Below, piece by piece: positions 23,562 through 35,096 of a stretch of 64,000 nt of DNA (position 1 is the first letter of the stretch; every line of letters begins with the position of its first letter). The DNA lies in NCBI GenBank assembly GCA_030435675.1, contig CM059625.1, positions 496,001 to 560,000 on the forward strand. Direction: 5' to 3'. Source of the stretch: Steinernema hermaphroditum. Lineage: Eukaryota; Nematoda; Chromadorea; Rhabditida; Steinernematidae. The notes under the pieces were generated by a model, which had not been told where the DNA came from, did not search any database, and saw nothing but the letters and a program-made list of their open reading frames with translations. The position numbers and the translations under genes were made by a program.

Positions 23562-26401
23562 CTAAACGGCCTCCACCATCGATAGGATTTCCCGCGCAAT
23601 TGTTTTTCCATCTTCGTCTGCGATGCAGTCCAGTAGATTTTGGGCTAGGTGAGAAATGCCATTTTCTCTGGCGGTCTAAAACTAATAAATTAAACAAATG
23701 TGCAGGATCAGTGCAAATCGTGCCTTGATGAGTTCCTCGTCTCCCCACAACAACGATATGAGGCTGCGCAAAATGTTCTTAGCGGCTTCTTCAACGATTT
23801 TGAATGATCCCTCATGACTTTCGTTGTATCCTTGCAGAGCGTTGCTAGTTTCGATCAGAATCGAGAAGAGTGCGTCCTCTCGAGGTGCAACATTGTCGCA
23901 TTTGCCGGCATATGATGATAAACAATATGCGTAATTCGCCAGCACGCAACTGGCCATGAGTTGTGCTCCAGGCCAGAGTCGCATCACAGTGCCGATCTAA
24001 AGTAACTTTTAAAGTGACTTCATATGGAAAAATGCTGAAACACGCACCAGGATCTTAATCCAACTCTCGATGTCACCAGTCATAGCGTTCAACCCTCCAG
24101 AGTGTTTAAAGGCGTTACACAAAACGCGGCACACGGTGATAATAACGTTTTGCTCCTCGGATGTTAACAGTATGGCGCGCAGAGCGCTCAATGTGTCCTT
24201 ACTGCTAGCGAAGAAGTAGGCATTGACTTCGGGTCGGAGTATGGCCAGACGAAGCAAATCGACCATTGGAAGTTTGTGTTGGAGCGACCAATCGAGGCCT
24301 TTTTCGAGGGCACCAACGAGAATATTGATGTCCGGCTCCTGTTCGAGAAACATACCCCGTGTGGTCAGAAGCTAAGCTGGCAAAGATAACACCGACTGCA
24401 ATATTAAAATTACCTCATCTTTGTTCAATTTCAGGTCGCTGCTCTGCCTATCATTGTAGTCGGTTAGTTTTCCAATTGCTTTTTCTGGAGCAACAGGACA
24501 CTTCTCGAAGTATATTGGCAGCCTTAGCGGATACAGATGAGAAACAGGGCGGACAGGACTGCTGTCATCTAAATATCAGAGAAGTCATCACACCAATTAT
24601 TAGTCATTAGCAACTAAACAATAAACAAGCAATTTTACTGGAACGCTTTAGTACGAAATAGACGTTTTTAACCGCATTCCTTCCCTATTTATGTTTGCCG
24701 GTGGGTCACGAACCTTGTGCAACATCAGAGGTTGCAGATGGGAATTGAGATCTCAGCATTGCACTCAGCTAAAGAGAAAAAATACAGAAAAGTGCGAGAA
24801 AACAACACTCACGCGAGAAGTCATGCTCGGGTGCAAGTTATGCTTCTTAACAAAGCGATCAGCTGCTGCTTCGTAGTTTTCACCAGCATTGTACCCAACT
24901 TTCACCTCTTTGCCGCCTTCCAGAGTCACTTCAAGGGCAAAGTCGTACACCTTAAGATCATCAGAGCGCTCACTTTCTAAAAAGAAATATCTCACCTCGC
25001 CATCAATATTAATCACTTCTTTTCGTCGCTTTGTGAGCGTCTCTTGACGGGCACTATCGGGGACTACCTGTTTAATGAACTCTACTATTTCTTGATAGTG
25101 GTTCTGGGGTACGTCGTTCAGCAGCATAAATTCCTGCGCGGCCACTCCTGGATCAGTACCTTTGCGATAATGCAGGTCCAGTAAAGGAGCGCCTTCTTCT
25201 AGAGATACTTTAATCGTAATAACTTGGTTATTAGACTCCTTCTGCAAGCGTTCGCGCCTCTCGTTGTCAATGGCATTCATTTTGCTTTGGAACAGATTTT
25301 GCATATCTGGATCCGTAACTATGTCCTTATTGAAGGTAAATACATAGGTGTTATTGTCGCTTGCACCGAAGACTATCCTGTCGCCTTCAATAAGCTGGAC
25401 AGTCCACACACTATGAGCAGGCAATCTGAACGCTTCTACAGGAGCCAGAAAGTCATTTGTGTCTCTTGCAGAGAGTTCAACATTCCCATCTTCTCCACAC
25501 ATCATCAAATACTTATGCTGGTCGGGAGTAGTGAATATTTTCATTGCATACATAAAATGGCCGCAAAGCGCGTCATACTTGGCGATTATAGTTTGTGTTT
25601 CCAAGTCCCATAGTCCTACAGAACCTGAGTTGAAAAGTGTATAAAAACGGTTGTGCTCAAGCCGTTCAATTGCACGCACGATATCAGGCCCTAAATAAAA
25701 CAGATGTAACTGAAGGAGAACTCAGGGAGCCCACCTGTCATCGACTGCAGCATAGTTTCACCGTACCAGTACTTAATGGTTTTGTCAGCTGAGCCTGTTA
25801 GAAAATGATTAGCAGAAAATCCTGATGTTACCGCCCACACAGACTGCCCATGTCCCCTCAAAACGATGCGCTAAATTCAAAACAGCATTATTCTCATCAT
25901 AAATTCGACTACCTTGCATTCGCCTCCAAGTCCTTCATACAGTCCACTAAGGTCCCAAACGACAGCCGTTTCGTCCCACGAACCGCTAATCATCATTCGA
26001 GCATCTTGGTCAACATGAAGAGCACAAACGTTGGCTTGATGCTGATCAAGAGTGCAGCAAACCATGCCCGTTACTGGGGAAATACAGACAATTGAACCCG
26101 TGCTAAGGCCGACAAACAGATTGTCCATCCCATCGTGCCGTTTCAGCAAAGCAATAGAGTTCGCACTAACGTCCATCTGGGTAACCATGTCGCAAGTATA
26201 ACGAGTGGTACTAAATCATTGCACTGAAATAATCCACGCAAACACTGTTGCTTACCCAGCTAAAGGCTCCCACCGGAAAACACACCCATCACGTCCCACT
26301 GTCGTGAAACCGTTATTCTGTCTAACAGTCGCTTTGACATCGTCGCCATGAGCGGATCCGATGTCACACAGGACCAAGCGCGATGCGTCGCCCTCGGCCA
26401 T
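23562..26401 (-). CDS. ufd-3: PLAA/Doa1/Ufd3 ubiquitin-binding p97 cofactor
   Basis: Phospholipase A2-activating protein family, which binds ubiquitin and Cdc48/p97 to regulate ubiquitin turnover. The N-terminus is a WD40 propeller: exon 1 starts MAEGDASRLVLCDIGSAHGD, and the exon at about 25907-26188 has SGSWDETAVVWDL. The long exon at about 24800-25679 finishes the propeller and carries the PFU ubiquitin-binding domain (HYRKGTDPGVAAQEFM ... VGYNAGENYEAAADRFV). The PUL domain, which contacts p97, lies at about 23700-24360 (LEKGLDWSLQHKLPMVDLLR, LCNAFKHSGG). The protein ends REILSMVEAV and stops at 23562-23564. The start at 26401 is favoured because a splice-acceptor-like TTTATAG lies directly upstream. 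Domain order and length fit the family. Confidence 0.93.
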
Positions 26402-26402
26402 C

Positions 26403-26425
26403 CTATAAAGACAAGAGTGTGTGGA
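26403..26425 (-). promoter_or_regulatory. Probable spliced-leader trans-splice acceptor
   Basis: Read on the minus strand, TCTTTATAG ends one base before the ATG of the PLAA gene, and no upstream in-frame exon is evident. In nematodes such an acceptor right before a start codon usually marks an SL trans-splice site. An upstream cis-spliced 5' UTR exon is the alternative. Confidence 0.45.
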
Positions 26426-27104
26426 GAAACACAAAGCGAGAGCGAGCGACATCCTTAAGCGCGCCGTGGTTTGGCATTGATTAGAGTAACGTAAAGCACG
26501 CATACGCCCATGCGACCTGAGAGCTTAATTAAGGGTAGGCAGTATGTATGGAACGGCGTGTGAACAAAACTAGACACACTTGAACAGTTGCATAGCAATA
26601 GACAGCGGATTACAAATCAATCCGCTAGTGAACATTGCGCCAGCCTCATTCGTACTTAGCCCCTAGTGCAAACGCAAATCGTAAAAGGTGATTGGTCAAC
26701 GTCCCGAGACCAGAACATTTGAAAGAGCGACAAACGAAAAGAGACTCCTGTGGATGCAAAAATGTAATCGCACCTCACTCTCTGCTTGACTCACAGAGCT
26801 TGTGTCCACCCTTCTCCTGGCTAGAAAAACGCCGTCTTCTTCCATCGACCACCCGTGAGAAAACGCACGCAGTTGTGTCTCATCGGTTGTATGGATACTC
26901 ACTCACATGCGCTCTCTGCGTCGGACTGTCCCTTGTGTGAGAAGGAAGAAATCAACAAATTAACAAATTACTAATCATCGCTTCAGTATTGTGTGGAAAT
27001 GAGCGCATATGTTATCGTATATGAAGTTTAGCTGTTATATAGTTATATAGCACGTTGGAGATATCCGTGTCTATGCTCACTTTGCATGCGAAATTAGCGG
27101 TCTG

Positions 27105-27955
27105 TCGAAGCAGGGCAACTCGCCGCCACCAACTCGCCGCGATCGGAAATATACTGGAATTGCGCCGGCTACCACTTAGAGCACATAGAAAAAAAATTCC
27201 TGCGCTTGATTCTAGCTTAATCTATGCGCACTTTGAAGGCAAATTTGCAGATAACTAGTGAATATCCACAAGAGTCAAGAACATTATGGACCACATCTAA
27301 GCTAAGCTTCCAGGACTACAGAGCTCGCTTAAAACAAGTAGACATAAGTCTAAGCCAAGCCTCGATATTAGCCTTAATTACGAACTAACTCGGTATAGCT
27401 GCCAAAAGAGCACAACTCATCCGAGTCCTTATCAAATATCGACCAAGGTCTGGCAATATATAGTGTACGGACTAGCGAAGTGAGCCCCATATTCATTTCG
27501 CGAGCGGCCTAACATCCAAGCTTGGTTTAGGCTCAGGCTTAGGATTATGTATATTGATTTTTATTATGTATTGAATATGTTGATTTTAAGCGAACCCTAT
27601 TGTCATGCTGGCTTCGGCAAACCCCAACTTTGCTTAGGCTCCAGCTTATGCTGAAGCCTACTGAATTTAAGCGATCCTGAACGTATTAGTTGATCATATA
27701 GTAAGCGATCATATTGCAAGTTGACTGTTATGGATATTCATTAACTCTCTGCAAATCTGCTCTGAAAGTACGCGTGAATTAGGCTAGAATCAAATTTGGA
27801 TGTGCTCTAAGTGGTAGCCGGCGCAGTTCCAGGATATTTCCGAGTTGGCCGGCGGCGGGTTCGTGGCGGCGAGTTGGCCGGCGGCGGGTTCGTGGCGGCG
27901 AGTTGGCCGGCGGTGAGTTGTCCTGGCGGCTAGTGGGCGGCGGTGGCAATTAAAG
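27105..27955. mobile_element. Fold-back element with GC-rich minisatellite ends (possible MULE relative)
   Basis: The arm at about 27111-27250 (CAACTCGCCGCCAC repeated, then CGGCTACCACTTAGAGCACA) recurs inverted at about 27745-27950. The shared part includes a near-identical 20-base core at about 27167-27186 and 27803-27822, and continues imperfectly for over 100 bp. The right arm contains a GC-rich tandem repeat with 29-bp units (about 27847-27925) that is shorter in the left arm. There is no transposase frame between the arms. The rest of the intergenic interval 26405-28303 shows only PLAA promoter sequence and AT-rich DNA. Exact ends and target-site duplication could not be fixed. Confidence 0.65.
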
Positions 27956-28303
27956 TTCAGGAAGAGTTAAAAGGCGAGATTAGGAAACCATGTCTGAAAT
28001 CAATACCCATCTATATATAGATCCTAATTGGGTCCTAATAGATATCAGTTCTGGAACTGTAATCAGAAACGTGCAGAAATAAAGTAAATTTTTCCTGACA
28101 GCGGATCGCAATGAAACAAGAATCAGAAAGACAAGATGTATGGAACAATATGCGCTCACAGACTGCTACTGTAACACGTAACTTGAGCAAGTGAGAGCAA
28201 TCACGAACAATAAGTTAATAGCTTACGTTAACAATACACGGACTAATACGGAACAATACATTAACACACAACATATTATTATACAATCATAGAATTGTAA
28301 GCT

Positions 28304-31300
28304 CTACGCCCATGATTGTTTCAAACTGCTAATTCGCGCTAGCCGCCGTAAAACTGCGCTACCAACCACGGAGCCGATTAGGACTGCACAGATGAACAAG
28401 TGATCGAAGTCATCCTTTAAAATATCGAAGGTACCGCTAGGTGTTGTTTTCGTATAAAAGAGATCACTTCCGTAGACAAATACTAAACTCGTTGACTCTA
28501 ATCCCGAAGGTCTGAAACGATTTCGTAATAAACATCGATATGTAACAGCTGATATCTATACTTACACAGTCTTGATTCCGCGAACATTGTGAACGCTCTG
28601 ATTGTAGTTAATCATGTCCTCGGTGGCGATAAGGATTTCGGGCATGTAAGGAATAAGCATTTCTTCCCGCATTTCAGGAGTCATTTCCACTGGTCGGCGA
28701 GCGTCGACAAAGCGTCTAGAAACTTCAAACAAGCCACCGAAAGGCATTGCGATGAGCAAGCTCCTTGTGGTTAGTCCCTTTTCTAAAAGCAATCCGATTA
28801 GATAATATATCCGGAACGTACAATTTACCAGTATCAGTAACCGCCATAGCTGATATTCCCTGCGAAAACACATAGGCCTGTTCAGTAACTATGGGCAAGT
28901 TTTTCCGTGGTGTTAGTGAATTGAATCGTTCAGAATCACACTGTTCTGCTCCATCAAAAAGTTCCATAACACCCAAATCCATGCGACGTGCTCGTTCATT
29001 CCAGAAAGTGTACTAAAAACATGTGTTTCACACGTACTAATGTCGAATAAAACTACCGCAAGCCAGTTTTCGCAATGAACCATGTTGAAGGGACCAGCAG
29101 CTTTTGTGTGTCGAGATACGTAGAGAAGTTGTCCTGTTACGGCATCAAATAAGCTAATGCTGAGAACGCTATGGGCGCTGTCAAGAGCGGATACGGCAAC
29201 TAAGTTCGGATTCGAATATTTGTAAAGCACCGATCGATCTCCAAGAACACGACCCTGGCTGTGCATTTTTTCTAAAAAGACTTGTAGACGAACACATATA
29301 TAAGTGCGAGGGACTCACGGTGAGGAGGCTTTCCGGCAACAGAGATAACTTTCTCGTCTTTCGAAAGACCTAGATCTGACTGCCACGTTGGCGTAAGCTT
29401 CTTCAACAGTACGTCCAGGCGAGTTCCATGAATGCGACCGTCATTTTCGACCCACATCATGTGTATGTGGTTCGACGAGTCGGGAACTGAGCTCACCGAT
29501 GGATACACAGTAACGTCCATGTTGGTTTCGACCGCAACAAGAGGATGTAGCATTTCTTCAGTATGGAATGGCAACAGTTCAATACGACGAAGTCGGTTCT
29601 GTAGATAAAACTTGTCCGTGATGTGGCCAGTGATTGGATTGAAAACAATAAGGCAGCCTCTTTTCATTACCGCAGAGTTTGCTGCAATAACGGCTTGACT
29701 TGCGAACTTGTAGTGAGCAGTTCCTCGTTGAATTAGGAGAGGGACACGATCTTCCCCAGTGACAGAGTTGGTAAGTGTTTCAAAATCGTTTCCGACAGTG
29801 AGAACCCAACGGACGTTTCCATCGGTGTTGTCGATGCCATAAGCAGCTCCCTTCAAAGTTGTGGCGACAATCAGCTTCTTCAGGTTGAAATAATCGCGTT
29901 CGAACGCTCCTGATGAATGAGCACCATTCTTGCCTTTCAGTATGGCCACAACATCGGAAAAGGACCTAATGCTACTGGAATTGACGATGGAAATAAATTC
30001 GTTCGCGAATTCAGCAATAGAACGCCGGATTTGGTCGAACTGGCTCATGAGACGTTGAACGAAAGCATGCCACGCATTGCCGTTGGTCATTGAAAATTCG
30101 GTTTCAATGTTAGCTTCGGCTTCTGATAGGGGAAGGTCAATCATTTCAACACTTGAAATGTATGCCAGAGCTTCATGCCGTGTCCATTCGGGAACAATCT
30201 CGATACGCTTCTTAGACGTCAGGTTCACGGTAACAGTATCCATCTGGCAGTCCTCACCGATGAGAAGTACGGTGATAGTTCCAGAGGCTGATGACAGCGG
30301 GATAACGCGGGAAATCAAAGAGGATCCCATGCGCTTAAAAGTTCCTTCATAGACTTTGCTGCCGCTCTTGATATCATAGATGGAAACAGCTGCGGCGGTC
30401 AGTGTAACGAGATGATTTTCAGCGACTGCAGAAGCATGCACTCCAGCGAAGCGATTGCGCAGTTCAACATTGCTGCCTTTCAGTTGAACAATGCTTATAC
30501 CATCGGAGTCTTGAAGCACATATTGATCTTCCTGCGAAAGATTAATAACATCTTTCACATTGTTGACCAGGTAGCTGCTTGTCTCTTGTGAACGAACCAA
30601 ATTGACAAAGTGAACAGCATTCCCTCCATAACAAGTAAAGAGGCCTTTGTTGTCAACACTTTTGCAGCTAAAAACCAAAAAATCGGTTACATTTCTCTGG
30701 TGCTTAGTAAACTTGCCTTGAAACACCAGACACACTGTTAAATCTGTGCGTTTTTTCAACAGATCCGAATGATGTTATTACGGTCGCGGATAGTCCGCTA
30801 GCATCAGAACCGACTACGCCAATCTGTCCGTTTTCGAAAACGGTGATCACCAGCCAGCTATTTCTCTTTGCGAGGTCTACTTCCCAGATGGCCTCCCCAT
30901 TCGTGCTGGTTATCTTATACACGGTGCTTCCAACCAGCACAAAGATGTGACTGTCTCCGACGGCTATCAAAGCGTGCCTAAAAATATATATAACGTATAT
31001 TCATTGTTCTTTCACTTACTTCTCATTTGCTGATGACAAAGGAACTTCCCACTTTAGCAGACCGTTTACTTTGTCCCATGCCCGAAGCACTTTGCCATCT
31101 AGTGCAACAGCGATTAAAAATCGCTCAGCAACGACGATGTTTGATGATAAATCTGACTCTGTTTCTTGGAAATGACGCCACTCTGAAAAACATATACAGT
31201 GTGATTACAGCTGCAGTCACACTAAACATACTTATACTGCCAGAATTTACATTAATTGAACCGATAACGTTTTCTTCTGATAGTACTAATACTTGATCGG

Positions 31301-31604
31301 CTTTCCCGGATGGCGACCTATCAAATAAGGCTTGTTTGGGGCAACCGATTAGTTTTCGGCTCCTGCAAATACTCATATTAATTATGATTTATTTGTTGTC
31401 ACAAGAATGTTATTGATGCTGACTGCTGATTTATCGTGAAACTTACAAAGCAAAAAACATTATTTCCCTTCTCGGTTTGCTAATAAAAATGTATACTTAC
31501 CAGTCAAATTTGCCAGCTTGATCGGCAAACAATCCGAAGGCTGTACCCGTGATGGATAGTAAGACGAGAATCTGTAGCCAGCCGCGGGAGGTCTTCGTCC
31601 TCAT
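28304..31604 (-). CDS. emc-1: ER membrane protein complex subunit 1
   Basis: Large lumenal subunit of the EMC, which inserts transmembrane segments and tail-anchored proteins at the ER. Exon 1 encodes a signal peptide (MRTKTSRGWLQILVLLSITG) followed by LFADQAGKFDW, the conserved mature N-terminus of the family. A PQQ/WD-like propeller fills about 29300-31400. The DUF1620 region includes GDRSVLYKYSNPNL (about 29230), GISAMAVTDTGKLY and EMLIPYMPEILI (about 28650), then NYNQSVHNVRGIKT. The last exon has PSGLESTSLVFVYGSDLF and a C-terminal membrane helix, ending LKQSW-A with the stop at 28304-28306. Start at 31604 is set by the signal peptide. Domain order and size are as expected. Confidence 0.94.
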
Positions 31605-32526
31605 GGCTAGCAAGCTGAAGTCCGTTCAATCGTTTTTGCTTAACGGTATTAACCTGAAGGAATCACAGTAGAATAAATGTCGAACATTCGCAACTCTCGA
31701 AACTAATCGACAAGCCGTGTATAAGGCAACAATACAAACTGTCGATCAATGCTGAGCGGATTCTGATTGACTAGCACGACAAGTTCATGCAAGCGAACGA
31801 AAACCAGTGATAATTCCCGTCCGCTTGAAATCAAACGCATAGTAACAATGCGGAACAATAAAGGTTATTCCGTGCAGGACCACCGATGTGCACATCCTTA
31901 TCCTTTGAGTCTCATAGTTCTTACATCACATTACTTGATACTATGCCAGTTTTATTCCATTAACGATAGTGAAGATAGGTAACAAAAAGGGCGATTGAGA
32001 AGTTCGTTCGTCTGTGTACTGGCTCCGTGCATGAATTTTGGCAATCCAGCATGCATATTCGAAAAGATATGTCCTAAAGATGTGCTTTTGATGAACATGC
32101 CAAGACGAACTGTGAAAAGGATCGCAGTAACCACAACATGTTCTACGTGGTACATGTGCTTACAATGAGTATTAAAGATACAAAATACATGTAAGGTCAT
32201 GATCATTTTTATGACCCGTTACTATAAAGCACTCAGAAACCACTCAACCACTACCTGCGGCACTAGAATAACCATATAACTATTCTGAGTTCCTGAGAAT
32301 TAACTGAGGCACATTTTCTTACGTTTGGACTGCATTCTCATAGAACTTCAAGTAAAGAAAGTGCTTTATCGAACGGTTATCAGGAGATCATACAATTTAC
32401 AGATGAGACACGGCGTAAAAAGCTTTGGGCTCTAAACGCGAAACCGTTCGTATTACAACGAAAAGCACCAGTAAAACAAATTACTAATAAACGAAGTTCG
32501 AGGATTACAAGAATACAATTTTTCGT
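31605..32526. other. Intergenic gap between EMC1 and MRG-1
   Basis: About 0.9 kb between two minus-strand genes. Only short unconvincing open frames on both strands. It should carry the EMC1 promoter (31605 onward) and the MRG-1 3' UTR. No repeat or RNA gene recognised. Confidence 0.6.
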
Positions 32527-34319
32527 TTAGTCTCCGGCGTTCCACACACGACGCTGATATTCAACGTTCGACGGCTCGAAGTCCTTCTTGATGTCGCATA
32601 ATTCCTCCTTGTTTTTTACCAGGAAGAGTGAAAAGTCCTCCAGGAAGTTGTCGATCTGACCGAGGCAGCTCTTGGGCCAGTCGATGTGGTTAACAACGGT
32701 TTCGAAGGATACCATCATGCGCAGAAGATGCATGAAACCGTATTGCTTAGAAACGTTTGGGACAAAGCTCTCGCTGTTGGGATCGACACCTGAACATCGT
32801 TTTGAGCATTTATTTTTAGTTGCCCACTTACTTTGTTTGTTGTTCCTACGCTTAGGTTTTTCCTCTTCCTGAGCCCCATCGTCAGATTTGTAATTAGCGG
32901 TTGAGTTCTTGCGTTCCCGGTCATGGAGATCGGCATACTGAGGGCGTTCGATCTTGTACAGCAAAAGTTTTCCCAACACAGCGTTGAAACATTCCTTAAC
33001 GCCCGTCGCGCAGACATTCCTCATGTAAGGGTCTTTGATTTTCGGTGTGTCAGTTTCAGCTCTACTAGCAAGATCTTCGGCAACAAACTGAAAGAAAATT
33101 GTTAGGAAACGTCAGAAGAAAATGTGGCTGTGCTGCGTGCAGAACGTCGTGCTCACCAACAACGAAATAAAGAACGACATTAGTGCTTATTGTACGAAGA
33201 GTTCGCAATCGTGCACATCAGGATGTTCATATCAAAAGCATTACTGAACAGTCGAACACATTCCGAAGTAGCAAACTTCCATGAACCTCCACATGTTTGG
33301 TTTGGGCGCTGTTTAGATAAGCTAGTGAGCACAAAGCAGTAAACGCCATACCCTGTCGATGATCTTCTCTACCGTATTCTCACAAGGGAGTTTCGGCAAC
33401 ATGTACAGACGTTTGATGATGTCGTCACCATCCAACAAATACATCTTCAACTCATAGGGGAGGTCAAACTTCATCTTTCGACCTGCCACCGGTGAGCGAG
33501 CTTCCTTCTCGCGCGCTTCGCGGAGAACATCTAAAGCGTCATCTTCAGTATCGTGACGTTTTGCCTTGGCAGCCTCCGGACTTGTAATTTCCAACGAACG
33601 ATCCTTGTCGTCCTTGTTTCCAAATGATGGGTCGCCTAATTCCTCGGATGGGGCCTCCGAATCAGCGCGATGCTTACCATCAGCGGATACATCGGTTGGG
33701 CGACGTTTACGGGAAGTCGCCGGCGTGGAAGCCGTACTCTTGGTGGCTTTCGCCCGGGAGTTGCCCTTCTTCGCCACTTCAGTTGCCACTTTTCGCGCAA
33801 CGACTCTTTTGGCGGAGCCGACTTTCGAGGAAGCGTCTGATTCGACACTGTGACCACGGGAGCGGTCGATCGGAGTGCTTTGTCGGCTGTCAGCTCCACG
33901 TCTCGCAACCTTAGCTGCTGGGGTATCCATAGTACTGCGCTTCTTGGCTTTTGCCTTCATGCGTGCTTCCTTGATTGCCTTCTATAGATAATGCAATTAC
34001 AATATCTAAATATGGATTTGCGAACTTACAGCTGCCATCTCAACATTTTCCGGTGTGTGCTCCAGGAACCGTCTTTTCGTATCGCTCTGTGAAATGTCTT
34101 CATCGTATCGAACATTCCAACCCTGAAAGCGTTTCTGTGGTTTGCAATTAACGCAAATAATTTCAATACCTTGTAATGCACGCGATAGAGATTTTCACCT
34201 GTCTTTTCATCCTGTTGCACGTCGATGATTCTGGCAGCGTAGTAGTGGCTCTCTCCGTGCAAGCAGAGCACTTCCTGGTCTTTCTCGTACGAGACGCTTT
34301 GCTGTGGTTTAGGCGGCAT
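32527..34319 (-). CDS. mrg-1: MRG-domain chromatin protein (MORF4L1/MRG15 family)
   Basis: Chromatin reader found in NuA4 and Sin3 histone acetyltransferase/deacetylase complexes; in C. elegans it is needed for germline development. The N-terminus (34319 down to about 34080) is a chromo-barrel: MPPKPQQSVSYEKDQEVLCL, then YYAARIIDVQQDEKTGENLY. A basic, Ser/Ala-rich linker follows (about 33500-33960). The C-terminal MRG domain spans about 32527-33480, with KMKFDLPYELKMYLLDGDD, then YGFMHLLRMMVSFETVV and NFLEDFSLFLVKN. The stop is at 32527-32529. All exons stay open, so it looks intact. Confidence 0.94.
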
Positions 34320-35096
34320 TATAAACGAGGCCCTGAAAACAGCGTTGTCGACTGCGGGAAGCTACAACACAATAGTGCCGCGCGAAATAAACAAGCCCAT
34401 GCGCGGCGAAGCAATGCTAGTAGTATGCGACAGACATAGCAGAATAACACGACAATGCCACGCAATGCATGCGTTTGGTAACACACAGAGGTATCAATAA
34501 ATTGAGATAACATAAGTCCAGAAATAAAGCACAATGGTTTGGATGCAGTTCACTTTTAACAGTCATTGAGGATCGATTAGCAGGAATCATAAGAACGAAC
34601 GTAGACATTGTGCCTCATCACAGAAGCGGCTACATTTTCAGCACTGCCGCGTCCATCTCCCCTCGATGTAAAAATCGGCCATAAAAATTATTTTAACATT
34701 GACCGAAGATTGACCTTTCGAGCAAAGCGAGCGCTATCAATGCGATCTTTGTTAACACAGTTTAAAGCAGGGAATACAGTCAGCGTACACAAGCAGTTAG
34801 ATCTTCTCTTCATATCGTTTTTCACCAACTGCTTTGGGCTCACCAATTTATGGTTATCACAGATAACTCAAAAATGAGAGAGAAATGTCAATGACGAAAA
34901 GTCCGCCACGACTCTGTTCGTTGCATTGGGGACGGGCCCTCTGCCGCAAATTTCCCACAACGCGCGACGTGAAAATTATAGCGATGCTTACTGTGCTCTC
35001 ACAAATTCGTACAACTAGCTAGCTGGAACTGTCTTCAGGTGTCCGACCATCTGATGATGTGACTACAGCAACAACACAGACGACCACGGTACAATC
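34320..35096. promoter_or_regulatory. Shared divergent promoter region of MRG-1 and RIC1 genes
   Basis: 777 bp between two start codons pointing away from each other (34319 minus, 35097 plus). It must hold the start sites of both genes unless one has a distant 5' UTR exon. No motif is clear enough to name; there are short open frames only. Confidence 0.5.

Noticed and set aside
33566..33914. Two plus-strand frames opposite MRG-1
   Set aside because: They lie over the basic low-complexity linker of MRG-1 and show no independent features.
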